In this document: positions 1 through 8,592 of the stretch, one piece after another
Layout of the letters: every line of letters begins with the position of its first letter
How positions within the stretch are numbered: position 1 is the first letter of the stretch
Program-made: the position numbers and the translations under genes
The notes under the pieces: model-generated
Database searches by the model: none
Seen by the model: the letters and a program-made list of their open reading frames with translations, nothing else
What the model was told of the DNA's origin: nothing
From: JAYWGN01 sp043778255
Lineage (GTDB): Bacteria; Bacteroidota; Bacteroidia; Chitinophagales; Chitinophagaceae
NCBI GenBank assembly: GCA_043778255.1
Contig: JAYWGN010000038.1
Span: 1-64,000 of the forward strand
Reading direction: 5' to 3'
Length of the DNA stretch: 64,000 bases

Positions 1-25
1 ATTGCGGCTTCGCCTTATTGTACTA

Positions 26-45
26 CCTGCCTGCCGGTAGGCAAG
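26..45. repeat. 20-bp GC-rich palindrome, variant copy
   Basis: The sequence cctgcctgccggtaggcaag is an imperfect palindrome, much richer in GC than its surroundings. It is exactly absent at the corresponding point of the second copy of the host repeat (42758-42858), so it is either a precise insertion here or a precise loss there. No target duplication is visible. Confidence 0.8.
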
Positions 46-58
46 TTTGTTTATTCAA

Positions 59-78
59 CCTGCCTGCCGGCAGGCAGG
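59..78. repeat. 20-bp GC-rich perfect palindrome
   Basis: The sequence cctgcctgccggcaggcagg is its own reverse complement. It sits 13 bp from the variant palindrome at 26-45 and, like it, is cleanly missing from the other copy of the host repeat. A shorter relative, a 7-bp stem with a 3-base loop, lies at 8593-8609. Confidence 0.85.
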
Positions 79-235
79 TCGGCATTTGATGTTAATTAAC
101 TAAAATATTTTTGGACTAAATACCATTTCACAATGTTATAAGTTCCAATATTTTTTTTGCCAAAAAAATAAAATATAAACTACTCATAAAGCATCAAATT
201 TAATTGTAACTTTAGTAATTAACTAATACATAGCA

Positions 236-1051
236 ATGAAATATTTAGTCTTGTTTTTTGTAGCAATTATTGTACTATGTTCCTCATTTTATTATACAAG
301 CAAGCCGAATAATGCACAACAAGCCGAAGGCTTTTGTGGCGTTAAAAACACCGCATTTTTTGGCGACGAACAATTTACCCTCAACATCAATTACAGTGTG
401 GTAGGGGCTTACATTAATGCAGGCAATGCCACTTTTACCATAGTAAACGAAAAACTTAATGGAAAAAACTGCTACCATATAGAAGGTGTAGGCAATAGTA
501 ATAGGCGTTATGATTTTATATTTAAAGTACGAGATAAATACGAAAGTTGGGTAGATACCACTACATTTTTGCCCTTACAATTTAAACGTAAAGTAAGCGA
601 AGGCAAGTATAAAAAAAAGGAACTCATTACATTTAACCATGCTGCAAAATCGGCTACAAGCCTCAACAAAACCTATACCATACCTAACTGCATACAAGAT
701 GTATTGAGTGCTACTTACTATGCCCGTAATATTAATTTTGCAAAAATGCAAGTAGGCGACAAAGTAAATTTTGATATGACTATGGACGATGAAATATTTA
801 ATATGTACATCAAGTATTTAGGTAAGGAAGTTATAAAAACTCAGTTTGGAAAATTTAATGCCATCAAGTTCAAACCCTTACTCATAAAGGGTACCATATT
901 TGAAGGTGGCGAAAAAATGACCGTTTGGGTAAGCGACGATGCTAACCACTTACCCTTACGTATAGAAAGCCCAATAACTGTAGGAAGTATAAAAGTAGAT
1001 ATGGTGGATTATAAAAATATTCGTTATCCACTCAGCAGTTTAATAAATTAA
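236..1051 (+). CDS. DUF3108 domain-containing exported protein
   Basis: A 271-residue protein with an N-terminal hydrophobic segment (about residues 3-20) that acts as signal peptide or anchor, so it is probably periplasmic. The rest resembles the DUF3108 family: a beta-rich fold beginning around residue 45 (GEQ/YSV-type strand), a central section with WVDTTTFLPLQFKRK and a C-terminal WVSDDANHLPLRIE motif typical of the family. The function of DUF3108 proteins is not established. The gene is alone, transcribed towards the GH109-like gene 107 bp downstream. Just after the stop codon (1057-1072) lie two octamers related to the tandem repeat at 25631-25781. Confidence 0.75.
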   Translation: MKYLVLFFVAIIVLCSSFYYTSKPNNAQQAEGFCGVKNTAFFGDEQFTLNINYSVVGAYINAGNATFTIVNEKLNGKNCYHIEGVGNSNRRYDFIFKVRDKYESWVDTTTFLPLQFKRKVSEGKYKKKELITFNHAAKSATSLNKTYTIPNCIQDVLSATYYARNINFAKMQVGDKVNFDMTMDDEIFNMYIKYLGKEVIKTQFGKFNAIKFKPLLIKGTIFEGGEKMTVWVSDDANHLPLRIESPITVGSIKVDMVDYKNIRYPLSSLIN

Positions 1052-1158
1052 TGAGCTAATGTGCTATTTTGATGTTTTTTTAATTTGATTATTCTATAAT
1101 GGATAAACGACTGATGTATTTAAAACCAAAAATCTAGAATTGAAAAATTTTTATAACT

Positions 1159-2523
1159 ATGGAAAGAAGAAACTTTATAAAGAATGTTGGTATAGCTAGT
1201 ACAGCCACTATACTATTACCTAATGGTAAATTATTTGCTATGGAAAATAGTAGTGATGCTAAAGTAAGGCTTGCCATTATTGGTGTAGGCTTACGTGGAC
1301 AAGACCATTTGGAATTACTCCTTCGCCGTACCGATGTAGAAGTAGTAGCCCTTTGCGATATAAGTGAACTAAGCATAAAAGATGCAAAAGAGCTGGTAAC
1401 AAAGTTTGCCAAAAAAATGCCAGAACTGTTTACAGGCAACAACTTTAGCTACCGCAACTTATTAGACAAATATAAAAACCTCGATGGTATTATAATAGCC
1501 ACACCTTGGGAGTGGCACAAACCAATGATAATTGATAGCATAAAAGCTGGTATTAAATATGTAGCAAGTGAGGTTATAATAGGTATTACATTGCAAGATC
1601 ATTGGGATGTAGTACACACTGCCGAACAGTACAATGCCCATGTAATGATGTTGGAAAATGTATGTTATCGACGTGATGTAATGGCTGTTCTTAATATGGT
1701 AAGGCAAGGCATGCTTGGCGAAATTATACACTTGCAAGGTGGCTACCAACACGACTTACGAGAAGTAAAATTTAATGATGGCCAGCAGCCTTATGGCCAC
1801 GGTGTGGAGTATGGCGACAAAGCATTTAGCGAAGCAAAATGGCGTACCCAACATAGTGTGCACCGCAACGGCGACTTGTACCCAACCCACGGCATTGGCC
1901 CAGTTGCCAACTATATTAATATTAATAGAGGCAACCGCTTTAATTCGCTGTGTAGCTTTAGCAGTAAGGCTCGTGGCTTACACAACCATATAGTAAAGCA
2001 AGGTGGGGCCACACACCCCAATGCTAAAGTGGAGTTTAAATTAGGGGATGTAGTTACTACTAATATTGCCTGTGCCAATGGCGAAACCATACTGCTACAA
2101 CACGATACTAACTTGCCACGCCCTTACAGTTTGGGCTTTAGGGTACAAGGTACTGAGGGCTTATGGATGGATGTAAATAATGGAATGTATATACAAGAAA
2201 AATCTGTAAAAAACCATGTGTGGGACAAGGCAACTACATGGCTCGAAAAGTACGACCACCCACTATGGAAAAAATGGAACGATGCTGCCGAAGGTGCTGG
2301 CCATGGTGGTATGGATTTTTTTGTAATACACAGTTTTATAGAAAGTATAAAAGCAAAAGCACCTACACCACTTGATGTGTATGATGCTGCCACTTGGAGT
2401 GCCATTACACCACTAAGTGAGCAAAGCATTGCATTAGGCAACCAAACTATTGAGTTCCCTGACTTTACAGGTGGGCAGTGGATGTACCGCAAACCAGTAT
2501 TCGCCATAACGGATGCTTACTAA
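1159..2523 (+). CDS. Gfo/Idh/MocA oxidoreductase, GH109-like
   Basis: A 454-residue exported NAD(P)-dependent protein. The N-terminus MERRNFIKN followed by a hydrophobic stretch looks like a Tat-type signal in which the twin arginines are RR at residues 3-4. A Rossmann motif (GVGLRGQDH, about residues 42-50) binds the dinucleotide. The central MLENVCYRRDVMAVLNMVRQG segment matches the GH109 alpha-N-acetylgalactosaminidase subgroup, which hydrolyses by an NAD-dependent redox mechanism; related family members act on other sugars, so substrate is inferred. It ends 19 bp from the convergent ACMSD gene. No signs of truncation. Confidence 0.8.
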   Translation: MERRNFIKNVGIASTATILLPNGKLFAMENSSDAKVRLAIIGVGLRGQDHLELLLRRTDVEVVALCDISELSIKDAKELVTKFAKKMPELFTGNNFSYRNLLDKYKNLDGIIIATPWEWHKPMIIDSIKAGIKYVASEVIIGITLQDHWDVVHTAEQYNAHVMMLENVCYRRDVMAVLNMVRQGMLGEIIHLQGGYQHDLREVKFNDGQQPYGHGVEYGDKAFSEAKWRTQHSVHRNGDLYPTHGIGPVANYININRGNRFNSLCSFSSKARGLHNHIVKQGGATHPNAKVEFKLGDVVTTNIACANGETILLQHDTNLPRPYSLGFRVQGTEGLWMDVNNGMYIQEKSVKNHVWDKATTWLEKYDHPLWKKWNDAAEGAGHGGMDFFVIHSFIESIKAKAPTPLDVYDAATWSAITPLSEQSIALGNQTIEFPDFTGGQWMYRKPVFAITDAY

Positions 2524-2542
2524 ATTGTAAAATTTTAAATTT

Positions 2543-3622
2543 TTATAACCCCAACCAATCCATTGTATTTTGGTAAAATATTTTTTGTTCGGCGGCTTCG
2601 CCTAAATGCATTTGCTGTATAAATTTTCCCATTTCCAAATCGCCAAGTGGAAAAGGATAGTCCGTACCAAAGCAAACTTTATTAATACCCACCATATCTA
2701 TACAATACTGTAATGCTTTGGCATCGTGGGTTATACTGTCAATCCAAAATTTGCCTAGGTAGTTACGAGGGTTTATAGGGTTGTCCATTGCTACCAAATC
2801 GGGTCGGCAATTAAAACCATGTTCAATACGGCCAAGAGTAAATAAAAACTCACCACCTGCATGGCTGAATAGCCAACGTAAGTTGGGTAATTTTTCAAAA
2901 ACTCCACCAAATAATAAACTGCAAATTGCCCTACTCGTTTCGGCAGGCATACCTACTAACCATGGCAGCCAATACTTTTGCATTTGGGCTTCGCCCATCA
3001 TATTCCAAGGGTGTACCATTATGCACATATCTAAGGCTGCACAGGCTTCAAATATAGGGTAGTACTGTGGTTCGTTCAAATTACAATCATTAATGTTGCT
3101 ACCAATTTGTATGCCTTTAAAGCCTAGTTTTTTTAATCGTTCAAGTTCAATTATACTAGCTGCTGCATGTTGCATAGGCAATGTACCTAAGCCTATATAA
3201 TGGTTAGGGTGTTGTGCTACAGTAGCTGCTATGTCGTCGTTCAAGTACTGTGCTATACTAGCACCATCATTTGGGCTTGCCCAATAACTAAATAATACAG
3301 GTATAGTGCATACTACTTGTTTGCTTATACCAAAAGCAGCATATTCATTTATACGTTCTTGCTGAGCCCAACAGTTACTTTTTATATTTCTAAAAAATGT
3401 GTTGCCTTTTATCATATCTGCTGTACCATTAGCTTGGTGTTGCAATTGTATAAAATCGCCATAGCCAAACTTGGCAGCCCAATTGGGTAGTGTCTTTGGT
3501 ATAATGTGGGTATGGGAGTCAATGTAGCCCTGCCCCCCAACAGCCCCCCTAACAGCCCCCCCACCCCCCAAAGGGGGATTATGTGCTGCAGCTTTCGTAA
3601 TATCTAATTTATTTTTATTCAA
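2543..3622 (-). CDS. Aminocarboxymuconate-semialdehyde decarboxylase (ACMSD)
   Basis: A 359-residue zinc amidohydrolase-fold decarboxylase that converts 2-amino-3-carboxymuconate 6-semialdehyde to 2-aminomuconate 6-semialdehyde in the kynurenine pathway. Visible metal ligands are the HTHIIP motif (about residues 37-42), the His of MVHPWNM, the His of LFSHAGGE and the Asp of CFGTDYPFP near the C-terminus. It is the last gene of a minus-strand group with aldehyde dehydrogenase, regulator and RidA, which supports ACMSD over a generic amidohydrolase. The N-terminal 30 residues are odd: a Pro/Gly-rich stretch is encoded by a C-rich repeat (3533-3577) that has been read through in frame just before the first strand. 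Confidence 0.85.
   Translation of the reverse strand: MNKNKLDITKAAAHNPPLGGGGAVRGAVGGQGYIDSHTHIIPKTLPNWAAKFGYGDFIQLQHQANGTADMIKGNTFFRNIKSNCWAQQERINEYAAFGISKQVVCTIPVLFSYWASPNDGASIAQYLNDDIAATVAQHPNHYIGLGTLPMQHAAASIIELERLKKLGFKGIQIGSNINDCNLNEPQYYPIFEACAALDMCIMVHPWNMMGEAQMQKYWLPWLVGMPAETSRAICSLLFGGVFEKLPNLRWLFSHAGGEFLFTLGRIEHGFNCRPDLVAMDNPINPRNYLGKFWIDSITHDAKALQYCIDMVGINKVCFGTDYPFPLGDLEMGKFIQQMHLGEAAEQKIFYQNTMDWLGL
3533..3577. repeat. C-rich repeat inside the ACMSD 5' coding region
   Basis: Runs of five to seven C separated by short spacers (aacag, taacag, a) end in cccccaaaggggg, which can form a stem. The composition is unlike anything else nearby. Dispersed C-run/G-run elements of this look are common between genes in Bacteroidota; here one encodes the low-complexity PPLGGGG-type N-terminus of ACMSD. 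Confidence 0.7.
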
Positions 3623-3664
3623 AGTTTTTTATTTAAGTACACAATAAATTAATTTCTTAATTTC

Positions 3665-5107
3665 TTAATTTTTTTTAACACATACATTTTTAGCCTCCGT
3701 AAAAAACCGTAGGGCTTCGTTACCACCTTCTCGTCCCATACCACTTTGTTTCATACCGCCAAAGGGTGTTCGCAAATCACGTACTAACCAACAATTAATC
3801 CATAGTACACCAGCATCAATTTTATTAGCTACACGGTTTGCTTTGTTTATATCTGTTGTCCATATTGTGGCACTCAGCCCATATTTATTTTCATTGGCTA
3901 ATTGTATGGCTTGTAGTTCCGTATCAAAAGGTAGTAGGGTTACTACTGGTCCAAATATTTCCTCTTGGTTAGTAGTGCAATTGTTTGGTAAATTTTCTAA
4001 TACCGTTGGTGTTATAAAAAATCCATTTGCATTATCGCCAGTTAATTGTACACTACTGCCACCACATAATATATTTGCTCCCTCCTGTTTGGCAGTTGCA
4101 ATACAATTTAATATTTTATTGTAGTGCTGTTCACTTACAATTGCACCTACTTGTGTGGTAGGCAATAATGGGTTACCCACTTGCAGTAACTTTACTTGTG
4201 CTACAAATGCTTTTTTAAATTTTTCGTATATACTTTGCTGTATTAGTAGTCTGCTGCTGCAAAGGCATATTTGCCCTTGATTGCTAAAGCTTGCCCTTAC
4301 TAATTCAGTAATTGTGTTATCAAATTCACAATCGTCAAATACAATTGCAGGGTTTTTGCCGCCAAGTTCTAATGATACTTTTATAAGGTTACTGGCAGCT
4401 ACTTTGGCTATATGCTTACCTACTGTGGTGCTACCAGTAAAGCTTATAGCCTTTATACTAGGGTGTGTTATAATAGCATTGCCAGTAACCTCACCATTGC
4501 CATGTATTATATTTAATACACCTTTGGGTAGCCCTACTTTAATACATATTTTGCTAAGTAGGTAAGCGGTGAGTGGCGTAACCTCACTTGGTTTTGCTAT
4601 TACACAATTACCAGCTGCAAGTGCTGGGGCTATTTTCCAAGTAAATAAATATAGCGGCAAGTTCCATGGGCTAATGCAAGCTACTATCCCTAAAGGTTGC
4701 CTAAGTACTGTATTATTATATTTATTAGTATTATATGTTTCGTCTGTAAATTCTAGTATTGCATTTGCAAAAAAACGAAAGTTTTCAGCAGCTCTAGGTA
4801 TGTCCACTTTAGTGGCTTGAGTTATGGTTTTGCCATTATCATATACCTCAGCCAAAGCTATACTATCAATATTATTTTCAATTTCTGATGCTATTGCAAG
4901 TAAGTAATTGCTTCTTTCTTTGGCACTCAAATTACTCCAATATAAAAAAGCATTTTCGGCAGCTGCTACGGCATTAGCAACATCTGTAATACTGCTTATT
5001 GGTACCCTATTAATTACACTATTAGTAGCTGGGTTTACACTAGGTATATAATAATTAGTGGCACTGTTTACTAGTTCTCCATTTATATAATTAGGTATTA
5101 GGTTCAT
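3665..5107 (-). CDS. Aldehyde dehydrogenase, probable 2-aminomuconate-semialdehyde dehydrogenase
   Basis: A 480-residue cytosolic NAD-dependent aldehyde dehydrogenase of full family length. The catalytic cysteine is C281 in the GQIC motif, the general base E247 in LELGGKNP, and the cofactor loop FTGSTTVGK is at about residues 223-231. PWNLPLYLFTWK resembles the hydroxymuconic/aminomuconic semialdehyde dehydrogenase subfamily. Its position between RidA and ACMSD supports oxidation of 2-aminomuconate semialdehyde to 2-aminomuconate. The start codon overlaps the last 17 bp of the upstream regulator gene, implying cotranscription and perhaps coupled translation; ACMSD begins 42 bp downstream. Confidence 0.85.
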   Translation of the reverse strand: MNLIPNYINGELVNSATNYYIPSVNPATNSVINRVPISSITDVANAVAAAENAFLYWSNLSAKERSNYLLAIASEIENNIDSIALAEVYDNGKTITQATKVDIPRAAENFRFFANAILEFTDETYNTNKYNNTVLRQPLGIVACISPWNLPLYLFTWKIAPALAAGNCVIAKPSEVTPLTAYLLSKICIKVGLPKGVLNIIHGNGEVTGNAIITHPSIKAISFTGSTTVGKHIAKVAASNLIKVSLELGGKNPAIVFDDCEFDNTITELVRASFSNQGQICLCSSRLLIQQSIYEKFKKAFVAQVKLLQVGNPLLPTTQVGAIVSEQHYNKILNCIATAKQEGANILCGGSSVQLTGDNANGFFITPTVLENLPNNCTTNQEEIFGPVVTLLPFDTELQAIQLANENKYGLSATIWTTDINKANRVANKIDAGVLWINCWLVRDLRTPFGGMKQSGMGREGGNEALRFFTEAKNVCVKKN

Positions 5108-6578
5108 TTATTTTGGGAGTTTTTATTTTCCAATACCCTGTTTTGTTATTACCACTTCGTTGTATTTTTTTTTCATCTTTTAATTTTTCTAAGTAGCGTA
5201 ATATAGTAATTCTTGATTTTTTTAATGCCTCTGCCATTTCTATAACAGTAGCTGTAGGCTTGGCTTTTAGTATTTCTATAATCAAATTTTTTATGGTATC
5301 GGTATCACCATCAGTATCATCATTGGTATCACCATTGGTATCACCATTGGTATCATCATTGGTATCACCTTTGGTATCATCATTGGTATCACCATTGGTA
5401 TCACCATTGGTATCATCATTGGTATCATTATTGGTATCATCATTGGTATCATTATTGGTATCAATTGCTATATTATTTTCACATTCAAACGCTACCTCCA
5501 TTCCAATACTTGTAGTACTAAATTGAGGTTTATTTATTTCATATTTTTTGCACTCTGCTATTATTTTATGAATACCTTGCCCCCACGCCTCTATAAAACC
5601 ATAAATAAAAAAAGCATTAGAAAGTAGTGGATTGTAGGGTAATGATGGGTGGCTTTTTAAGAGGTTATCTATTGTCCAGTTTTCTGGTAATTGGCCTGTA
5701 TTAAATATACTAATTTTATTTGCAAATACTTTTATTTGTATAGGTATGCCAGTGCTATAATCTTTGTGAGATACGGCATTTAGCAAGGTTTCTCTTATAG
5801 CCATTTCTGGAAATAAATACTTTTCTACTCTTGCTATGCCTTTGTAAGTAATATATGCTTTCAAATATTTTGTAAGTAATAGATTCATTGTTTTATTTAC
5901 TTGCTCATACAGGGTACCGTACACTAAATCTTGGTATAGCAAATTGTATGTTTCATCAAAAAAACCAATTTTAATAAATGCACCAGTTATTAAAACGTCA
6001 GGTTGCGGATACAATAAAAGTACAGTAGCTCTGTTGTAATATTTACCATCATAAAGACCTAAATTTTGTAAAATCAAATTGTTAGGTTGTTGTAACAAAT
6101 TACCAGCCAACCTACCTGTGCTTAATGCTTTTGTTTTTAATATATTTATTTGTTCTGTACTTAAATTGCGTAATAATAATTTAGGCACTGGTACACTATC
6201 CCATTTTTTGCCCTGTTTGCCTAGTATAAATTTATCGAGTGCAGCACCTTTTAATTCCTGTTTTGTACTGCCCGATCGGTAGTGGTATTGCCCTTTATAG
6301 CTTATTGGAAACGGATAAGCATCCACTTTAATTTCAATGTATTGTAATTTAGTTTTTACACGTAAATTAACATCAACCAATATTCCTAACAAATCTTTTA
6401 TTTTATTTGGTAATTCTTCTAATAACTTTTTTGCATCCGTTATGCCACTTACTATGCCTTTATCATTTATACCAATATATAATTTCCCACCATTTGCGTT
6501 AGCAAATCCACTTATCCATTTTATGTATTCATCTCTCCAAGTTTCTTTCCACTCTATATTTTGTTTTTCTTGTGCCAT
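5091..6578 (-). CDS. AlbA_2 / ATPase / winged-helix putative regulator with tandem-repeat linker
   Basis: A 495-residue protein. The start at 6578 (MAQEKQNIEWKE) is chosen over an upstream in-frame codon because the AlbA_2 (Schlafen AAA_4) domain begins right there. Domains in order: AlbA_2-type nucleic-acid-binding domain (about 5-120, with ANANGGKLYIGI), a middle domain with the RETLLNAVSHKDY and EAWGQGIHKI motifs of the HATPase_c_4/RecG-like C-terminal family (about 255-375), a (DTNx)n linker of 14 four-residue units, and a winged helix (about 430-480). The architecture suggests a DNA-binding regulator; the ligand is unknown. It lies inside the kynurenine operon, 35 bp after RidA and overlapping the dehydrogenase gene, so it may control that operon, or it may be a passenger. 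Confidence 0.75.
   Translation of the reverse strand: MAQEKQNIEWKETWRDEYIKWISGFANANGGKLYIGINDKGIVSGITDAKKLLEELPNKIKDLLGILVDVNLRVKTKLQYIEIKVDAYPFPISYKGQYHYRSGSTKQELKGAALDKFILGKQGKKWDSVPVPKLLLRNLSTEQINILKTKALSTGRLAGNLLQQPNNLILQNLGLYDGKYYNRATVLLLYPQPDVLITGAFIKIGFFDETYNLLYQDLVYGTLYEQVNKTMNLLLTKYLKAYITYKGIARVEKYLFPEMAIRETLLNAVSHKDYSTGIPIQIKVFANKISIFNTGQLPENWTIDNLLKSHPSLPYNPLLSNAFFIYGFIEAWGQGIHKIIAECKKYEINKPQFSTTSIGMEVAFECENNIAIDTNNDTNDDTNNDTNDDTNGDTNGDTNDDTKGDTNDDTNGDTNGDTNDDTDGDTDTIKNLIIEILKAKPTATVIEMAEALKKSRITILRYLEKLKDEKKIQRSGNNKTGYWKIKTPKINEPNT
5296..5463. repeat. 12-bp tandem repeat, about 14 units, in coding sequence
   Basis: On the plus strand the unit reads close to tcaccattggta, varying with tcatcattggta and tcattattggta. 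On the coding (minus) strand each unit gives DTN followed by D, N or G. Because 12 is a multiple of three, gain or loss of units changes only the linker length between the ATPase-like domain and the winged helix. Confidence 0.9.
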
Positions 6579-6613
6579 TTTTATTTTGTTAAAAAAAAAA
6601 TAATAATATATTA

Positions 6614-7054
6614 TTATCCCATATACGCCACACATTTTAATTCAATAGCAATAGGTGTAGGCAAAGCACTTACAGCTACAGTAGTACGGCAGGGTTGGTG
6701 AGTAGCAAAGTACTCAGCATATATTTGGTTAAAGGTTACAAAGTCACGTTTCATATCAACCAAATAAACTGTAACATCAATAAGCTGTTCCCATGTAGCA
6801 TTACTAGCAGTAAGTACAGCCTTTATATTAGCCATTACACTATGTACTTGTGCCGCAAAGTCAAATGCAGTATAGTTGCCTTTTGCATCTACAGCTAAGC
6901 CAGGTATGCTATTATCCAAAGCACTACGTGGCCCAATGCCAGATAGGTATAAAAAATTTCCTGCCTGTAAGGCATGTGGGTAAGCACCTACTGGAGTAGC
7001 AGCAGTTGTAGTATGTATAGGTGTAGCCATAGTTGTATTTGCGTTAGCTATCAA
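6614..7054 (-). CDS. RidA-family protein, probable 2-aminomuconate deaminase
   Basis: A 146-residue RidA/YjgF-fold protein. The segment PVGAYPHA...FLYLSGIGPR followed by IPG is characteristic of the aminomuconate deaminase branch rather than of housekeeping RidA, and the family arginine is in QPCRTTVAVSALP. It would convert 2-aminomuconate to 4-oxalocrotonate with release of ammonia in the cytosol. It is the first gene of the minus-strand group that holds the dehydrogenase and ACMSD. The start at 7054 is the longest; Met9 (7030) is an alternative and agrees better with usual lengths. Confidence 0.8.
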   Translation of the reverse strand: MIANANTTMATPIHTTTAATPVGAYPHALQAGNFLYLSGIGPRSALDNSIPGLAVDAKGNYTAFDFAAQVHSVMANIKAVLTASNATWEQLIDVTVYLVDMKRDFVTFNQIYAEYFATHQPCRTTVAVSALPTPIAIELKCVAYMG

Positions 7055-7229
7055 AATTAAATAATATTACTCAAATGCATTTACAAACTATTACAGTACA
7101 TTATTTACCCCAAAAAAAAGTTTAAACTGCTAACTAATACTTGCAAAGCAACTGTTTACCTTAAAAATAAGTCCATTAAAAAGCAAGATTACCCTAAAAT
7201 TTTCGTTTTTTTGCAATACATAATCATTT

Positions 7230-7985
7230 ATGAAACAGGAACTTTACAATACCATAGTGCAACAAAAGCAGCAAAGCAATAAATGCTTTGCGGTATTAAT
7301 AGATCCCGATAAAGTAAATAACAACAACCTTAACCAACTTATACAATTAGCTATTGATGCTAAGGTTGATTATTTTTTTGTAGGCGGTAGCCTAGTTATC
7401 AGCAATCATTTAGATGAATGCATCAAATATATAAAAGCCCAATGTAGTATCCCCATTTTACTGTTTCCTGGTAGCCCAAGCCAAGTAAGTAAATATGCCG
7501 ATGCCTTACTGTACCTTAGCCTTATAAGTGGCCGCAACCCCGAGTTGCTTATTGGCCAACACGTAATAAGTGCACCATTTGTAAAGCAGAGCGGACTAGA
7601 GCTAATGCCAACAGGCTATATAGTGGTAGATGGTGGAGCACCAACAACAGTAAGTTATATAAGTAATGCCACGCCCATACCTGCCGATAAAAATGAAATA
7701 GCCATGTGTACCGCTATGGCTGGCGAAATGTTGGGTATGAAACTTATATATATGGATGCAGGAAGCGGAGCAAAAAATGCCATAACCGAAGCTATGATAG
7801 CCACTGTAGCAAAGCATATAGAAATACCATTGATAGTAGGAGGTGGTATAGTAACACCCGAAAAAGCATACTTCAATTGCAAAGCCGGAGCCGATATAAT
7901 AGTAGTAGGTAACGCCATAGAAAAAGACCCAATACTAATAAAAGAAATGGCTGCAGCCATACACCAACAAGTACCTATAGCTTAA
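7230..7985 (+). CDS. Geranylgeranylglyceryl/heptaprenylglyceryl phosphate synthase
   Basis: A 251-residue TIM-barrel prenyltransferase of the PcrB/GGGPS family, which joins a polyprenyl diphosphate to sn-glycerol-1-phosphate. Family motifs seen are FAVLIDPDK (about 20-28), FFVGGS (about 48-53), LFPGSPSQ (about 77-84), YMDAGSGA (about 172-179) and the phosphate-binding VGGGI and VVGNAIE near the C-terminus. Bacteroidota commonly encode this archaeal-type ether lipid enzyme; the downstream product here is not evident from neighbours. It is divergent from the kynurenine operon and 42 bp before the DUF983 gene. Confidence 0.9.
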   Translation: MKQELYNTIVQQKQQSNKCFAVLIDPDKVNNNNLNQLIQLAIDAKVDYFFVGGSLVISNHLDECIKYIKAQCSIPILLFPGSPSQVSKYADALLYLSLISGRNPELLIGQHVISAPFVKQSGLELMPTGYIVVDGGAPTTVSYISNATPIPADKNEIAMCTAMAGEMLGMKLIYMDAGSGAKNAITEAMIATVAKHIEIPLIVGGGIVTPEKAYFNCKAGADIIVVGNAIEKDPILIKEMAAAIHQQVPIA

Positions 7986-8015
7986 TTAGTTGCCCATTTA
8001 AAGTGCAATAGTAAC

Positions 8016-8023
8016 TACCTTTG
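8016..8023 (+). promoter_or_regulatory. Candidate -7 element TACCTTTG
   Basis: Matches the Bacteroidota TAnnTTTG -7 consensus and lies only 4 bp before the ATG of the DUF983 gene, which would give a nearly leaderless transcript. No convincing -33 element was found, so support is weak. Confidence 0.3.
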
Positions 8024-8027
8024 CAGT

Positions 8028-8507
8028 ATGCAAATCGCAAAACCGCCCATTGGTTATTTACGCAATGTATTAAAGTTACAATGCCCACGGTGTAGGCAAG
8101 GCAAACTGTTTCAACATACACTAAGTATTAACCTTACCAATAACCTTAGCATGCACCAAAGGTGCAAAGTATGCAACCAACCCACCGAGGTAGAAGTAGG
8201 CTTTTATTACGGCACAGGTTATGTAAGTTATGCCCTCACTGTAGCCCTTACAGCAGCTACATTTGTAGCATGGCTACTCACCATTGGCTTTGCATTAAGC
8301 GACAATCGAATATATTGGTGGCTAGGTAGCAATGCCGTATTTTTATTACTATTGCAACCATGGCTAATGCGGCTATCACGTAGCCTTTGGTTAAGCTGGT
8401 TTGTAAGCTACAATGCTAACTGGCCCACACTTACACACTTTAACGAGGAGCGCATTAATGCCAACCAAATGGAGGGCAAACAAGCCATTTCACAAAAAGA
8501 ATTGTAA
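8028..8507 (+). CDS. DUF983 family membrane protein
   Basis: A 159-residue inner-membrane protein. The N-terminus carries two Cys pairs, CPRC (about 19-22) and CKVC (about 47-50), that probably bind zinc, followed by the FYYGTGYVSYAL family motif and two hydrophobic helices (about 68-90 and 97-118). This is the usual DUF983 layout. No biochemical role is established. It stands between GGGP synthase and the MFS pump on the same strand. Confidence 0.85.
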   Translation: MQIAKPPIGYLRNVLKLQCPRCRQGKLFQHTLSINLTNNLSMHQRCKVCNQPTEVEVGFYYGTGYVSYALTVALTAATFVAWLLTIGFALSDNRIYWWLGSNAVFLLLLQPWLMRLSRSLWLSWFVSYNANWPTLTHFNEERINANQMEGKQAISQKEL

Positions 8508-8592
8508 CAAGATTATATTTTTTTTAAGTATTTTTTTTGGGGCTGTTATCAACATACCTTTGTGCAACTATAGTACACCGCCCACCTACAAT

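Larger units (their letters stand above)
1..141. repeat. Dispersed repeat, copy 1 (with two palindrome insertions)
   Basis: This stretch matches the reverse complement of 42758-42858. After removing two 20-bp palindromes (26-45 and 59-78) the remaining 101 bases align to the other copy without gaps and differ at 5 positions by my count. It begins at the window edge, so it may extend further left. It is noncoding and lies upstream of the DUF3108 gene. It also carries a GGC-TTC-GCC mini-hairpin near its left end. Confidence 0.85.
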
